Source: Candidatus Blautia excrementipullorum (GTDB lineage: Bacteria > Bacillota > Clostridia > Lachnospirales > Lachnospiraceae). Taken from it: DNA of 51,894 bases. Below are positions 32,787-40,647 of the stretch, piece after piece. The notes under the pieces were generated by a model. That model ran no database searches. It was not told the origin of the DNA and was given only the letters and a program-made list of their open reading frames with translations. Positions within the stretch are counted from its first letter, which is position 1, and the number at the start of each line of letters is the position of its first letter. The stretch spans positions 1-51,894 of the forward strand of contig DWYN01000079.1 in NCBI GenBank assembly GCA_019118645.1, written 5' to 3'. Position numbers and translations under genes: made by a program.

Positions 32787-33008
32787 ATGGATAACATAAA
32801 AATCGACAGAATCAATACACTTGCCCACAAAGCCAAAAGTGTGGGACTTACGGAGGAAGAGAAAAAAGAACAGGCGGCGCTCAGGAAGGAGTACCTGGCC
32901 GCGATCCGCATGAACCTTCAGGCACAGCTTGACAATATAGACATAAAGGAAGCAGACGGAAGCATTACAAATTTAGGAGAGAAATATGGAAGAAAAAAGA
33001 GCCATTAG
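32787..33008 (+). CDS. DUF896 family small protein (YnzC-like)
   Basis: 73 residues of the DUF896 family. The pattern IDRINTLAHKAKSVGLTEEE (20 residues), then EQAALRKEYLAAIR, forms two helices, as in Bacillus YnzC. Function unknown. It overlaps the next gene by 23 nt and has GGAGG 7 nt before its ATG. Its position between proB and the folate gene is probably just operon packing. Confidence 0.9.
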   Translation: MDNIKIDRINTLAHKAKSVGLTEEEKKEQAALRKEYLAAIRMNLQAQLDNIDIKEADGSITNLGEKYGRKKSH

Positions 33009-33540
33009 AAAACAGGTATTTGCTCTGAGAAAAGCGCGCTCGGATGAAGAGATAGAAAAGCTGAGCCGGGAACTTACAGAACGTCTGATAAAGATACCGG
33101 AATTTCAGGATGCCGGGCAAATTCTTGTGTATGCGGACTATAACCATGAGGTTATGACCCGATTCCTGATAAAGGAGGCCTGGAGAGCGGGAAAAGAAAC
33201 CGCAGTCCCCAAGGTCGACGGAAAAGATATGATTTTTTACCGTCTTACAGATTTTGGACAGCTGGAGCCGGGATATTTCGGAATTCCGGAACCGACAGAA
33301 GGAGAGGCTGTCCAGTGGGAGAAGGCCCTGATGATTATGCCGGGAGTGGCTTTTGACAGAGGAGGACACCGTGTCGGATACGGCGGCGGGTTTTACGATC
33401 GTTTTCTGGAAAAACACCCGGGGATTAAAAAGATTGCCGTGGCTTTTGACTTTCAGATTTTTCCGGAAGTTCCCTGGGAGACTACAGACATATCACCGGA
33501 GATTCTTGTGACGGAAAAAGAGGTTATAAGATTTTTCTGA
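32986..33540 (+). CDS. 5-formyltetrahydrofolate cyclo-ligase
   Basis: 184 residues. It converts 5-formyl-THF to 5,10-methenyl-THF with ATP, clearing a stored or inhibitory folate. The start [16 protein letters not shown] carries the phosphate-binding basic cluster, [20 protein letters not shown] (20 residues) is the family signature near 122-141, and the C-terminus [11 protein letters not shown] is conserved. AGGAG lies 8 nt upstream, inside the DUF896 gene. Complete. It may serve one-carbon metabolism generally rather than proline synthesis. Confidence 0.93.
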   Translation: MEEKRAIRKQVFALRKARSDEEIEKLSRELTERLIKIPEFQDAGQILVYADYNHEVMTRFLIKEAWRAGKETAVPKVDGKDMIFYRLTDFGQLEPGYFGIPEPTEGEAVQWEKALMIMPGVAFDRGGHRVGYGGGFYDRFLEKHPGIKKIAVAFDFQIFPEVPWETTDISPEILVTEKEVIRFF

Positions 33541-33610
33541 TGCATCCGGCGGCAGAAAATTTTGCCTTAGGAGAAGCAGAACAGACAGTACAGGTAAGGG
33601 AGGATACTTC

Positions 33611-34861
33611 ATGAATGAGATGCTGATAAATATGGGAAAAAATGCGAAAGAGGCCGAGACGGTTCTGCGCGCGCTTTCTACAAACAAAAAGAACGAGGTG
33701 CTTTCTGCTGTAGCGGGACAGCTGGTAAAGCATACGGATATGCTTATAAAAGCAAATGAAACGGATGTGGAAAACGGAAGAAAAAACCATATGCCGGAAA
33801 GCCTGGTAGACCGTCTCATGTTGACAAAAGAACGGATAGACGGCATGGCTGAGGGACTTCGCCAGCTGGTAGAACTGGAGGATCCGGTAGGGGAAGTCAT
33901 CGGGATGAAAAAACGGCCCAACGGCCTTCTGATTGGACAGAAACGAGTTCCTCTGGGTGTGATCGGCATTATTTATGAGGCCCGCCCGAATGTTACCGCA
34001 GATGCATTCGGACTCTGCTTTAAGACAGGAAATGCTGTGATTCTGAAAGGGGGCAGCGATGCGATTTATTCAAATCAGGCTATTGTAGAGTGTATCCGGG
34101 AGTGCCTGAAGGAGCATGGGGTTACGGAAAATGCGGTGCAGCTGATTGAGGATACTTCCAGAGAGACTGCCGCCGAATTTATGAAAATGAACCAGTATGT
34201 GGATGTTTTGATTCCGAGAGGAGGGAAAGGCCTGATTCAGGCTGTGGTAAACCAGAGTACGATTCCTGTCATTGAGACAGGCACCGGAAACTGCCATATA
34301 TATGTGGATGAAACGGCAGATCTTTCTATGGCGGCAGACATTATCATGAATGCCAAGACGCAGAGGGTGGGTGTGTGCAATGCATGCGAATCCCTCCTTG
34401 TACATAGCAGCGTGAAAGATGATCTGCTCCCGGTGCTGGCGGAACGCCTGAAAGAAAAACATGTGGAAATGCGGGCGGATCAGGAGGCCATGGCTCTGAT
34501 GCCGGGGGCGGTACCTGCCACGGAAGAGGACTGGGGAACGGAATATCTGGATTACATTCTCTCAATAAAGATAGTGTATTCTGTAGACGAGGCGATCTCT
34601 CATATTAACCGTTATAATACCGGCCATTCGGAGGCGATTATTACCAATAACTACACCAATGCCCAGAAATTTCTGGATGAAGTAGACGCGGCGGCGGTGT
34701 ATGTGAATGCTTCCACTCGATTTACAGATGGGTATGAATTCGGATATGGGGCTGAAATAGGGATCAGTACCCAGAAGCTTCATGCCCGGGGCCCTATGGG
34801 GCTGCTGGCGCTGACCACTACAAAATATATTATCTATGGAAACGGACAGATACGGCCATAA
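33611..34861 (+). CDS. proA: Gamma-glutamyl phosphate reductase
   Basis: Second enzyme of proline synthesis, NADPH-dependent. 416 residues of the aldehyde dehydrogenase fold. [20 protein letters not shown] (20 residues) and [12 protein letters not shown] are signatures, and the catalytic Cys lies in [12 protein letters not shown] near residue 258. The end [11 protein letters not shown] is typical. GGGAGG is 8 nt before the ATG. Last gene of the proB-DUF896-folate-proA group; a new promoter lies 57 bp after its stop. Confidence 0.95.
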   Translation: MNEMLINMGKNAKEAETVLRALSTNKKNEVLSAVAGQLVKHTDMLIKANETDVENGRKNHMPESLVDRLMLTKERIDGMAEGLRQLVELEDPVGEVIGMKKRPNGLLIGQKRVPLGVIGIIYEARPNVTADAFGLCFKTGNAVILKGGSDAIYSNQAIVECIRECLKEHGVTENAVQLIEDTSRETAAEFMKMNQYVDVLIPRGGKGLIQAVVNQSTIPVIETGTGNCHIYVDETADLSMAADIIMNAKTQRVGVCNACESLLVHSSVKDDLLPVLAERLKEKHVEMRADQEAMALMPGAVPATEEDWGTEYLDYILSIKIVYSVDEAISHINRYNTGHSEAIITNNYTNAQKFLDEVDAAAVYVNASTRFTDGYEFGYGAEIGISTQKLHARGPMGLLALTTTKYIIYGNGQIRP

Positions 34862-34917
34862 AACGGTTTTTGGAAAAAAAGAAAAGGCTGGAAAGGCTGA
34901 CTTTTCTGCCTTGAAAT

Positions 34918-34946
34918 TTGACTTTTCAGAGAACGCTGTGTATAAT
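34918..34946 (+). promoter_or_regulatory. Promoter of the surface-protein gene
   Basis: TTGACT (34918-34923) and TATAAT (34941-34946) with a 17-bp spacer, about 107 bp upstream of the TTG start. Confidence 0.8.
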
Positions 34947-35018
34947 GTACAATGAATTTGCGGCAGCTTGTAAAACGAGGGACAATTGCCAGCGTCAGCT
35001 GCTGAAAAGTATGTTTGT

Positions 35019-35036
35019 GACAATCCGTAGATTGTC
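35019..35036 (+). other. Hairpin in the surface-protein leader
   Basis: GACAATC (35019-35025) and GATTGTC (35030-35036) with loop CGTA, ending 4 nt before the AGGAGG ribosome site. It may act as an mRNA 5' stabiliser or a translation control. Confidence 0.5.
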
Positions 35037-35053
35037 ATACAGGAGGACTGAAA

Positions 35054-37315
35054 TTGAGAAAAAAACAATTATATGCAATTCTTTTGGCGGGAGCATTGGC
35101 TGCGGGAACTGTTCCTTCTGCCGTCTGGGCAGCTGAGGACACAGCGGCTGTTTCGGCTGCAGCGGAAAACGGCGCCGGAGCGCAGGCCGGACAGGAAACA
35201 GAGAATTCCGGGCAGCAGGCAGAAGAGACTCCGGCTGCTGACAATACAGTAACCGCGGCTCCGGCAGAGCCTACCCAGACTCCGGCGGAAGCCACCCAGG
35301 CACCTGTGGAAACTCCGGTGGCAGAAGAGACCCCGGCTGCCGACAATACAGTAACAGAGACTCCGGCCCAGCCGGAAGATGTTCCGGAAACGCAGCAGAC
35401 AGAGCCCCAGGCAGCAGGCGACCCTGCGGAGGATACCGGAATTTCCATTAAGAAGACTACCGATGCAGGTACGGAAACCATATATTACCAGAGCCTTCAG
35501 GAGGCTGTAGACGCTGTGCAGGCATCCACAGGCGCAGAGGGCGAAGCTGCTACAGTAATTGAGGTGACAAAACAGCTTGCCCTGTCAAACACAGTAAACA
35601 TTTCAGGCAAAAAGGTCTGCATTACGGCTGCGGCAAATGTGTCGGTGGGCCGGGGAGATTCCGGCGATGGAACTCTGTTTGGCGGAGATATGTTTTCTGT
35701 TTCCGGAGCAAACAGTGAACTGCAGCTTTCCGTGCGTGAGGGCTGCTCCATGACTGTTGACGGCGGAGGAACAGATTCCTCAGGCACAATTGTCCGTGTA
35801 GGCGAAGGCGGAGCTTTTGGACTTTTTCAGGGCGTCATTCTGACAAACAATAATTCTTCCGCTGCCGGGGGAGCCGTCACAAATGAAGGCGGAAGCGTAG
35901 TGATTCAGGGCGGAACGATTACAGGAAACAAGGGAGAAAAAGGCGCTGTCTATACAAACACCGACATTGCGGTCCAGGGCTCGGTTACAGTGAAGGACAA
36001 TAGCGGAGTCAATCTTTATCTGGACAATAATGCGGCAGTGGTGATAACAGGAGCGATGACTGGCTCGGCAGTTTCGCTGACGGCTGCGAACGCTGCGGAC
36101 CAGAGAGTTGTGCTTAAGGCGGGAACAGGTGAGGATCAGACGCCGGTCAGCCAGGAAGATTTCAAGGCGGCGGCGGAACAATTCACCTATGATACGGCGG
36201 ATTACACTATTGCTTTAGGTACAGACGGTACAACTGCGGCTCTGAAGGCGGCTGCTTCTGTGAGTGCGACACCGACGCCGACTGTGTCACCGGTACCTAC
36301 GACTACACCGGCGACAACTCCAGTGCCGACGCAGAGTCCTTCTGTGACACCGACAACTTCGCCGTCGTTTCTGTCTTACCAGAGCGGCAGTCTGAAATGG
36401 GTGAATCACAGTACAATATCTGTAGGAATGTCAACGACAAAGAATTGTAAATGGTATTACTTTTTTGTGAATGCAGATACCAGCGTTTCTCAGATACAGG
36501 AGATGTATGATTCCAGCAGGGCTGTAAATTCCGCGGCGGCAAATACGACATTTACAATAAATGTCGAAAACGTACCGGAAGAAGATTCCTGGCTGGTTGT
36601 GGCCGCGAAACCCGATTCAGGAAACGTGCAGATGCGGGTGCTGAAGCTGGACAGCGACTGGTTTAAAAAGAAACGTCCAGCCGCATCGTCTACAACATCC
36701 CGCGCGCCGAAAACCCATTCAGTAACAGAGAGCACAGTTACCGGACTGGAGGAACCGCTGAAGTTCTACCCGAGCACTTTCTACGAATTTCAGGTGACAG
36801 GAGCAGGACAGAACGACAGCGCGCCTTATGTGACTGGAGATGAGAGATGGATCCCTCTGTACTGGAGTACATCCCAGAATCCCACGGACAATCAGAAAAA
36901 CAGTACGTGGAGAATCGGCTCCGAAAGCGGAATCCGGCAGGCGGCAACCTATAATATGTATATCTTCTTCAAAAAACAGGCGTACAATGGTTCTGAGTGG
37001 GCAGACACCGATGTGATAGAGTATATTGTGACTCAGTTCCAGTCTGCGGAGATTACAGACGAGGAACTGAACGACTGGAAGGAAGCAAACAATATAACTA
37101 CCATCCCGGGCGAAGACGATGGCTACGGAACAGACGGCTATGGAGCGGATCTGACGGCGACGGCGGGAGCAAGTTCCAAAGACAGCGGATCATCCACGAA
37201 ATCGGCAGTATCCACAGCAGATGAATCTCCGATCGGTGAAATGACGGCTCTGGCAGCGCTGTCACTGGCAGCCGGCGGCTACATTTTCGTCAGAAAAAGA
37301 AAAAAAGATGCATAA
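35054..37315 (+). CDS. Secreted, membrane-anchored surface protein with Pro/Thr-rich and beta-helix-like regions
   Basis: 753 residues; function not recognised. The signal peptide (1-26) has cleavage after AVWA. Residues 30-130 are Ala/Pro/Thr/Glu-rich with a 34-residue-spaced repeat of EETPAADNTVT. From about 130 to 400 the pattern (GGGTDSSGTIVRVGEGGAF, then GGAVTNEGGSVVIQGGTITG) resembles parallel beta-helix proteins. A TPTP/SVTP linker (about 405-440) leads to a globular part (450-690). The end is SPIGEMTALAAL, a hydrophobic segment, then VRKRKKDA: shaped like a sorting tail but lacking LPXTG. The start is TTG, 7 nt after AGGAGG. Probably a cell-envelope adhesin or binding protein. Confidence 0.8.
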   Translation: MRKKQLYAILLAGALAAGTVPSAVWAAEDTAAVSAAAENGAGAQAGQETENSGQQAEETPAADNTVTAAPAEPTQTPAEATQAPVETPVAEETPAADNTVTETPAQPEDVPETQQTEPQAAGDPAEDTGISIKKTTDAGTETIYYQSLQEAVDAVQASTGAEGEAATVIEVTKQLALSNTVNISGKKVCITAAANVSVGRGDSGDGTLFGGDMFSVSGANSELQLSVREGCSMTVDGGGTDSSGTIVRVGEGGAFGLFQGVILTNNNSSAAGGAVTNEGGSVVIQGGTITGNKGEKGAVYTNTDIAVQGSVTVKDNSGVNLYLDNNAAVVITGAMTGSAVSLTAANAADQRVVLKAGTGEDQTPVSQEDFKAAAEQFTYDTADYTIALGTDGTTAALKAAASVSATPTPTVSPVPTTTPATTPVPTQSPSVTPTTSPSFLSYQSGSLKWVNHSTISVGMSTTKNCKWYYFFVNADTSVSQIQEMYDSSRAVNSAAANTTFTINVENVPEEDSWLVVAAKPDSGNVQMRVLKLDSDWFKKKRPAASSTTSRAPKTHSVTESTVTGLEEPLKFYPSTFYEFQVTGAGQNDSAPYVTGDERWIPLYWSTSQNPTDNQKNSTWRIGSESGIRQAATYNMYIFFKKQAYNGSEWADTDVIEYIVTQFQSAEITDEELNDWKEANNITTIPGEDDGYGTDGYGADLTATAGASSKDSGSSTKSAVSTADESPIGEMTALAALSLAAGGYIFVRKRKKDA

Positions 37316-37325
37316 TTGTTTATTT

Positions 37326-37355
37326 AAGAGACAGGTCTGAATGCCTGTCTCTTTT
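37326..37355 (+). terminator. Terminator of the surface-protein gene
   Basis: AAGAGACAGG (37326-37335) and CCTGTCTCTT (37344-37353) form a perfect 10-bp stem with loop TCTGAATG, then TTTTC. Confidence 0.88.
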
Positions 37356-37418
37356 CATATATTTACCCTGTAGATGATTATGAACTTATATTCTGAACGG
37401 GGATTGGAGGAATTCCGG

Positions 37419-38315
37419 ATGACAGAGACAATGGCCTGCACTTATGAAACAATTTACTATACACTTTGGGAGGCAGCGCAGAGATACGGGCAGGTTGCCC
37501 AGTTCCGTGTGATCGGGAAAAGCCATGATGACCGTATGATCCCTATGCTGGAGCTTGGGGGCGGTGAAGAGTGTATTTTCTGTCTGGCCGGATTATGCGG
37601 CACAGACAGACTGATGCCTACTTATCTTTTGTGGATGATTCAGGAATACACTAAGGCCTGGGAGTGCGGATGGAATCTGGAAGACATCTATGACGTCCGG
37701 CAGCTTCTTGCAGACTGGAAGATCTGCTTTATTCCTGTGCTGAATCCGGACGGGTACGAGATATATGAAAAAGATTATACCGTGATCCGCAATCCTATAT
37801 ACAGACAGATGCTCAGAATGCAGGAAACGCCCTGCCGGGAATATGTCTGCAATGCCAGAGGAATGGATATCCAGAAGAATTTTCCTACCAATTATTACAG
37901 CAGAAAGAGAATACATCAGCAGCCGGCCAGCGAAAATGAGACGAAGGCTCTTGTGCGTGTTTTTCAGGAATATACAGGGAGAGGCCTTTTGTCTTTCGGC
38001 CATTCGTCCCGCCGGATTATTTATTTTCGCCAGCCGCAGTCGTTCTGCACCAACCAAAAAAGCTACCGGCTGGCGCGGCACCTGCAGAGAAGGGCAGGAT
38101 TCCGCATGGAAAAATATAATCTTGAGACGGAAAAACAGGATGCTTCGGGTTTATCAGGAGGCGGGTCGCCGGAGAGGTTTTACGCGGAGATCTGCAGACA
38201 GCCCTCTTTCCGAATTGAGATACCGCCGGTTCCGGATGAGGAGGAAGATGTGTGCAGCTTAGAAGAATACCAGGAAATCCATACGCTCCCGTTAGAATAT
38301 CTTTTTTCTCTGTAA
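37419..38315 (+). CDS. M14 carboxypeptidase-like protein with altered zinc ligands
   Basis: 298 residues of the M14 zinc carboxypeptidase fold: FIPVLNPDGYE near 105, NARGMDIQKNFP (Arg147) and the catalytic-Glu strand FRIEIPP (Glu267). The first zinc motif, normally H-x-x-E, reads C-G-T-D (Cys60, Asp63), while the third ligand His195 in GHSSRRIIYF remains. It may bind metal through Cys/Asp/His or have lost catalysis. No signal peptide, so a cytosolic role is likely. The ATG at 37419 has GGAGG 8 nt upstream. An ATG at 37374 would add 15 residues but lacks a ribosome site. Relatives include gamma-D-glutamyl-diaminopimelate peptidases. Confidence 0.75.
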   Translation: MTETMACTYETIYYTLWEAAQRYGQVAQFRVIGKSHDDRMIPMLELGGGEECIFCLAGLCGTDRLMPTYLLWMIQEYTKAWECGWNLEDIYDVRQLLADWKICFIPVLNPDGYEIYEKDYTVIRNPIYRQMLRMQETPCREYVCNARGMDIQKNFPTNYYSRKRIHQQPASENETKALVRVFQEYTGRGLLSFGHSSRRIIYFRQPQSFCTNQKSYRLARHLQRRAGFRMEKYNLETEKQDASGLSGGGSPERFYAEICRQPSFRIEIPPVPDEEEDVCSLEEYQEIHTLPLEYLFSL

Positions 38316-38323
38316 GATATTCT

Positions 38324-38352
38324 TTGACAGAAGAGGAAAATTCCTGTATGAT
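38324..38352 (+). promoter_or_regulatory. miaB promoter
   Basis: TTGACA (38324-38329) and TATGAT (38347-38352) with a 17-bp spacer. Confidence 0.8.
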
Positions 38353-38389
38353 ATTTTACGATACAGATCAGTAAGGAGCTTATACATTA

Positions 38390-39841
38390 ATGATAGAAGA
38401 AAGCAAAAAAGGAACAGAACGGAAAGAGGACGAAACAGAGATCCAGAAATCCTTTATAAAGCTGGCGGGCGCTCTGACGGAACAGAAGAGCCGTTCCCTT
38501 GGCCGGCCGCTGACATACTGCCTGGTAACCTTCGGGTGCCAGATGAATGAAAAACAGTCGGAAGCAGTTGCGGGAATTATGGATGAAATAGGATACCACA
38601 GGCAGGAAAGCGAAGAGGCTGATGTAGTGATCTATAATACATGTACAGTCAGAGAAAACGCCAATCTGAAAGTATATGGCCGCCTGGGGCATCTTCACAG
38701 CCTGAAGGATCAGAATCCGGATATGAAGATCGTTCTTTTCGGATGTATGATGCAGGAATCCCATGTTGTGGAAAAAATAAAAAAGTCCTATCCTTTTGTC
38801 AACCTGGTGTTCGGTACCCATAATATTTTTAAGTTTGCAGAACTTTTTTATGAGATGCTTCTTTCCGATATGCAGATTGTAGATATCTGGGAAGGAACAG
38901 ATCAGATTGTGGAGGATCTTCCCACAGAACGAAATTATACTTTCAAATCTGGAGTGAATATTATGTTCGGCTGCAATAATTTCTGCAGTTACTGCATTGT
39001 GCCCTATGTGAGGGGCCGTGAGAGAAGCCGCAGACCGGAAGCGATTGTGAAAGAAGTAAAAAGACTTGTAGCTGACGGAGTTTCAGAAATAATGCTTCTT
39101 GGACAGAATGTAAATTCCTACGGAAAAACCCTGGAGGAGCCGGTTACTTTTGCGCAGCTTCTGAAAATGCTGGAGCCGATCGAAGGATTAAGAAGAATCC
39201 GTTTTATGACTTCGCATCCGAAGGATCTTTCGGACGAGCTTATTCAGACTATGGCTGAGAGCAGAAAAATCTGCCATCACCTGCACCTTCCTCTTCAGTC
39301 CGGAAGCAGCCGCATCCTGAAGGAAATGAACAGGAAATATAATAAAGAACAGTATCTGGCACTGGTGGAAAAGATACGGAAGGCCATACCGGATATTTCT
39401 CTTACGACAGATATTATTGTGGGCTTTCCGGGAGAGACGGAGGAAGACTTCCGGGAAACGCTGGACGTGGTGGAGAGAGCAGGGTATGACACTGCCTTTA
39501 CTTTCTTATATTCCAAGAGAACGGGCACTCCTGCCGCATCCAAGGAAAATCAGGTTCCTCAGGAGACGGCAAAAGAGAGGTTCAACCGTCTTCTTGCCCT
39601 GGTTCAGGAGAAGGGCAGAGAACGCTCTTCCAGGTTTGCCGGCACAGTCCAGGAGGTGCTGGTAGAAGAAGAAAGCAAGGAAAAAGGAGTGTTTACCGGA
39701 AGAACACAGTATAATCTTCTGGTACATTTTCCGGCAGATGAAAGCCTTCTTGGCAGCTATGTCCAGGTGAAACTGGAGGAGTGCAGGGGCTTTTATTATC
39801 TGGGAACACTGGCGAAAGAGCAGGAATCCGGACTGGAATAA
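38390..39841 (+). CDS. miaB: tRNA-2-methylthio-N6-dimethylallyladenosine synthase
   Basis: Radical-SAM methylthiotransferase that adds the 2-methylthio group to i6A37 of tRNA. 483 residues. A charged extension of about 40 residues precedes the UPF0004 domain (LVTFGCQMNEKQSE, with further Cys in NTCTVREN and FGCMMQESH), then the radical SAM core with CNNFCSYC (Cys195, 199, 202) and a C-terminal TRAM domain for RNA binding. All six cluster cysteines are present. AAGGAGC lies about 13 nt before the ATG. It has its own promoter and ends at a hairpin; mutS or mutL, often next to it, are not here. Confidence 0.95.
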   Translation: MIEESKKGTERKEDETEIQKSFIKLAGALTEQKSRSLGRPLTYCLVTFGCQMNEKQSEAVAGIMDEIGYHRQESEEADVVIYNTCTVRENANLKVYGRLGHLHSLKDQNPDMKIVLFGCMMQESHVVEKIKKSYPFVNLVFGTHNIFKFAELFYEMLLSDMQIVDIWEGTDQIVEDLPTERNYTFKSGVNIMFGCNNFCSYCIVPYVRGRERSRRPEAIVKEVKRLVADGVSEIMLLGQNVNSYGKTLEEPVTFAQLLKMLEPIEGLRRIRFMTSHPKDLSDELIQTMAESRKICHHLHLPLQSGSSRILKEMNRKYNKEQYLALVEKIRKAIPDISLTTDIIVGFPGETEEDFRETLDVVERAGYDTAFTFLYSKRTGTPAASKENQVPQETAKERFNRLLALVQEKGRERSSRFAGTVQEVLVEEESKEKGVFTGRTQYNLLVHFPADESLLGSYVQVKLEECRGFYYLGTLAKEQESGLE

Positions 39842-39846
39842 ACAGA

Positions 39847-39867
39847 GTCCGGATTTCCTTTCCGGAC
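39847..39867 (+). other. Hairpin after miaB
   Basis: GTCCGGA (39847-39853) and TCCGGAC (39861-39867) with a 7-nt loop. No T-run follows directly; together with the next hairpin it probably ends miaB transcription. Confidence 0.45.
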
Positions 39868-39878
39868 AGCTTCCGGGC

Positions 39879-39911
39879 AAAAAAAATTCCCCCTCGCACA
39901 TGCGTGGGGGA
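39879..39911. terminator. Bidirectional terminator between miaB and rpmB
   Basis: TCCCCC (39888-39893) with GGGGGA (39906-39911) and CGCA with TGCG inside, one T-T mismatch. Eight T follow on the minus strand (39886-39879) and five T on the plus strand (39917-39921), so it serves both convergent genes. Confidence 0.85.
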
Positions 39912-39923
39912 TCTCGTTTTTCT

Positions 39924-40112
39924 TTATGCTCTTTCTACTTTGCCGGATCTGAGGCAAGAAGTGCAGACATACATCTTCTTAGCTCCGCCGTTAGCTGTCT
40001 TAACCTTTACGGATTTTACATTGGATTTCCACATTTTATTGGATCTTCTATGGGAATGACTTACATTATTTCCGAAATGAGCACCTTTTTCACAAATAGC
40101 ACACTTAGCCAT
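39924..40112 (-). CDS. rpmB: 50S ribosomal protein L28
   Basis: 62 residues: MAKCAICEKGAHFGNNVSHS (20 residues) and the C-terminal CTSCLRSGKV. The four Cys in two CxxC pairs mark the zinc-binding form. AAGGAGGTG lies 5 nt before the ATG at 40112; the longer frame upstream runs into the promoter. It is divergent from asp23, the same arrangement as Bacillus rpmB and yloU. Confidence 0.96.
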   Translation of the reverse strand: MAKCAICEKGAHFGNNVSHSHRRSNKMWKSNVKSVKVKTANGGAKKMYVCTSCLRSGKVERA

Positions 40113-40149
40113 GATAGCACCTCCTTGACGCTTTTTTTCAACAGGTTTT

Positions 40150-40178
40150 ATTGTAACAGAAGAATATTGCTTTTGCAA
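40150..40178 (-). promoter_or_regulatory. rpmB promoter
   Basis: On the minus strand TTGCAA (40178-40173) and TACAAT (40155-40150) have a 17-bp spacer. Confidence 0.75.
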
Positions 40179-40230
40179 GCAAAAAAAGGAAAAATGTAAA
40201 AATAATATTCCTTTTTTATTGAAAAAAGGT

Positions 40231-40236
40231 TATAAT
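40231..40236 (+). promoter_or_regulatory. -10 box of the asp23 operon
   Basis: TATAAT, with only a poor -35 (TTCCTT at 40208-40213). The start codon is 33 bp downstream. Confidence 0.5.
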
Positions 40237-40268
40237 ACATACATATTATAAATTTTGGAGGTACCTGT

Positions 40269-40628
40269 ATGAATGGACGTATAGATTCCGGACTTGGACA
40301 GATTGTCATTGATACTGATGTAATCGCTACCTATGCAGGAAGCGTGGCAGTGGAATGCTTCGGCATTGTCGGAATGGCGGCGGTCAGTATGAAGGACGGC
40401 CTTGTAAAGCTGCTGCGCAAAGACAGCCTGAAGCACGGCATCAGTGTGACAATCACCGAGGAAAATAAAATCCGTCTGAATTTCCACGTAATTGTAGCAT
40501 ACGGTGTCAATATCAGCACGATCGCAGATAATCTTGTCAGCAATGTTAAGTACAAAGTAGAGGCGTTTACAGGCATGGAAATTGAGAAGATCAATATCTA
40601 TGTAGAAGGCGTCCGTGCCATAGACTAA
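40269..40628 (+). CDS. Asp23/Gls24-family envelope stress protein
   Basis: 119 residues of the Asp23 family, like Bacillus YloU. GLGQIVIDTDVIATYAGSVA (20 residues), then ECFGIVGMA, are typical of the N-terminal half. In Staphylococcus Asp23 is a membrane-associated cell-envelope stress protein; short members like this one sit before fakA and their role is less clear. TTGGAGGTA lies 6 nt before the ATG. First gene of asp23-fakA-recG, an order conserved in Firmicutes. Confidence 0.93.
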   Translation: MNGRIDSGLGQIVIDTDVIATYAGSVAVECFGIVGMAAVSMKDGLVKLLRKDSLKHGISVTITEENKIRLNFHVIVAYGVNISTIADNLVSNVKYKVEAFTGMEIEKINIYVEGVRAID

Positions 40629-40647
40629 GTATGTAGAGGAGGAACTT

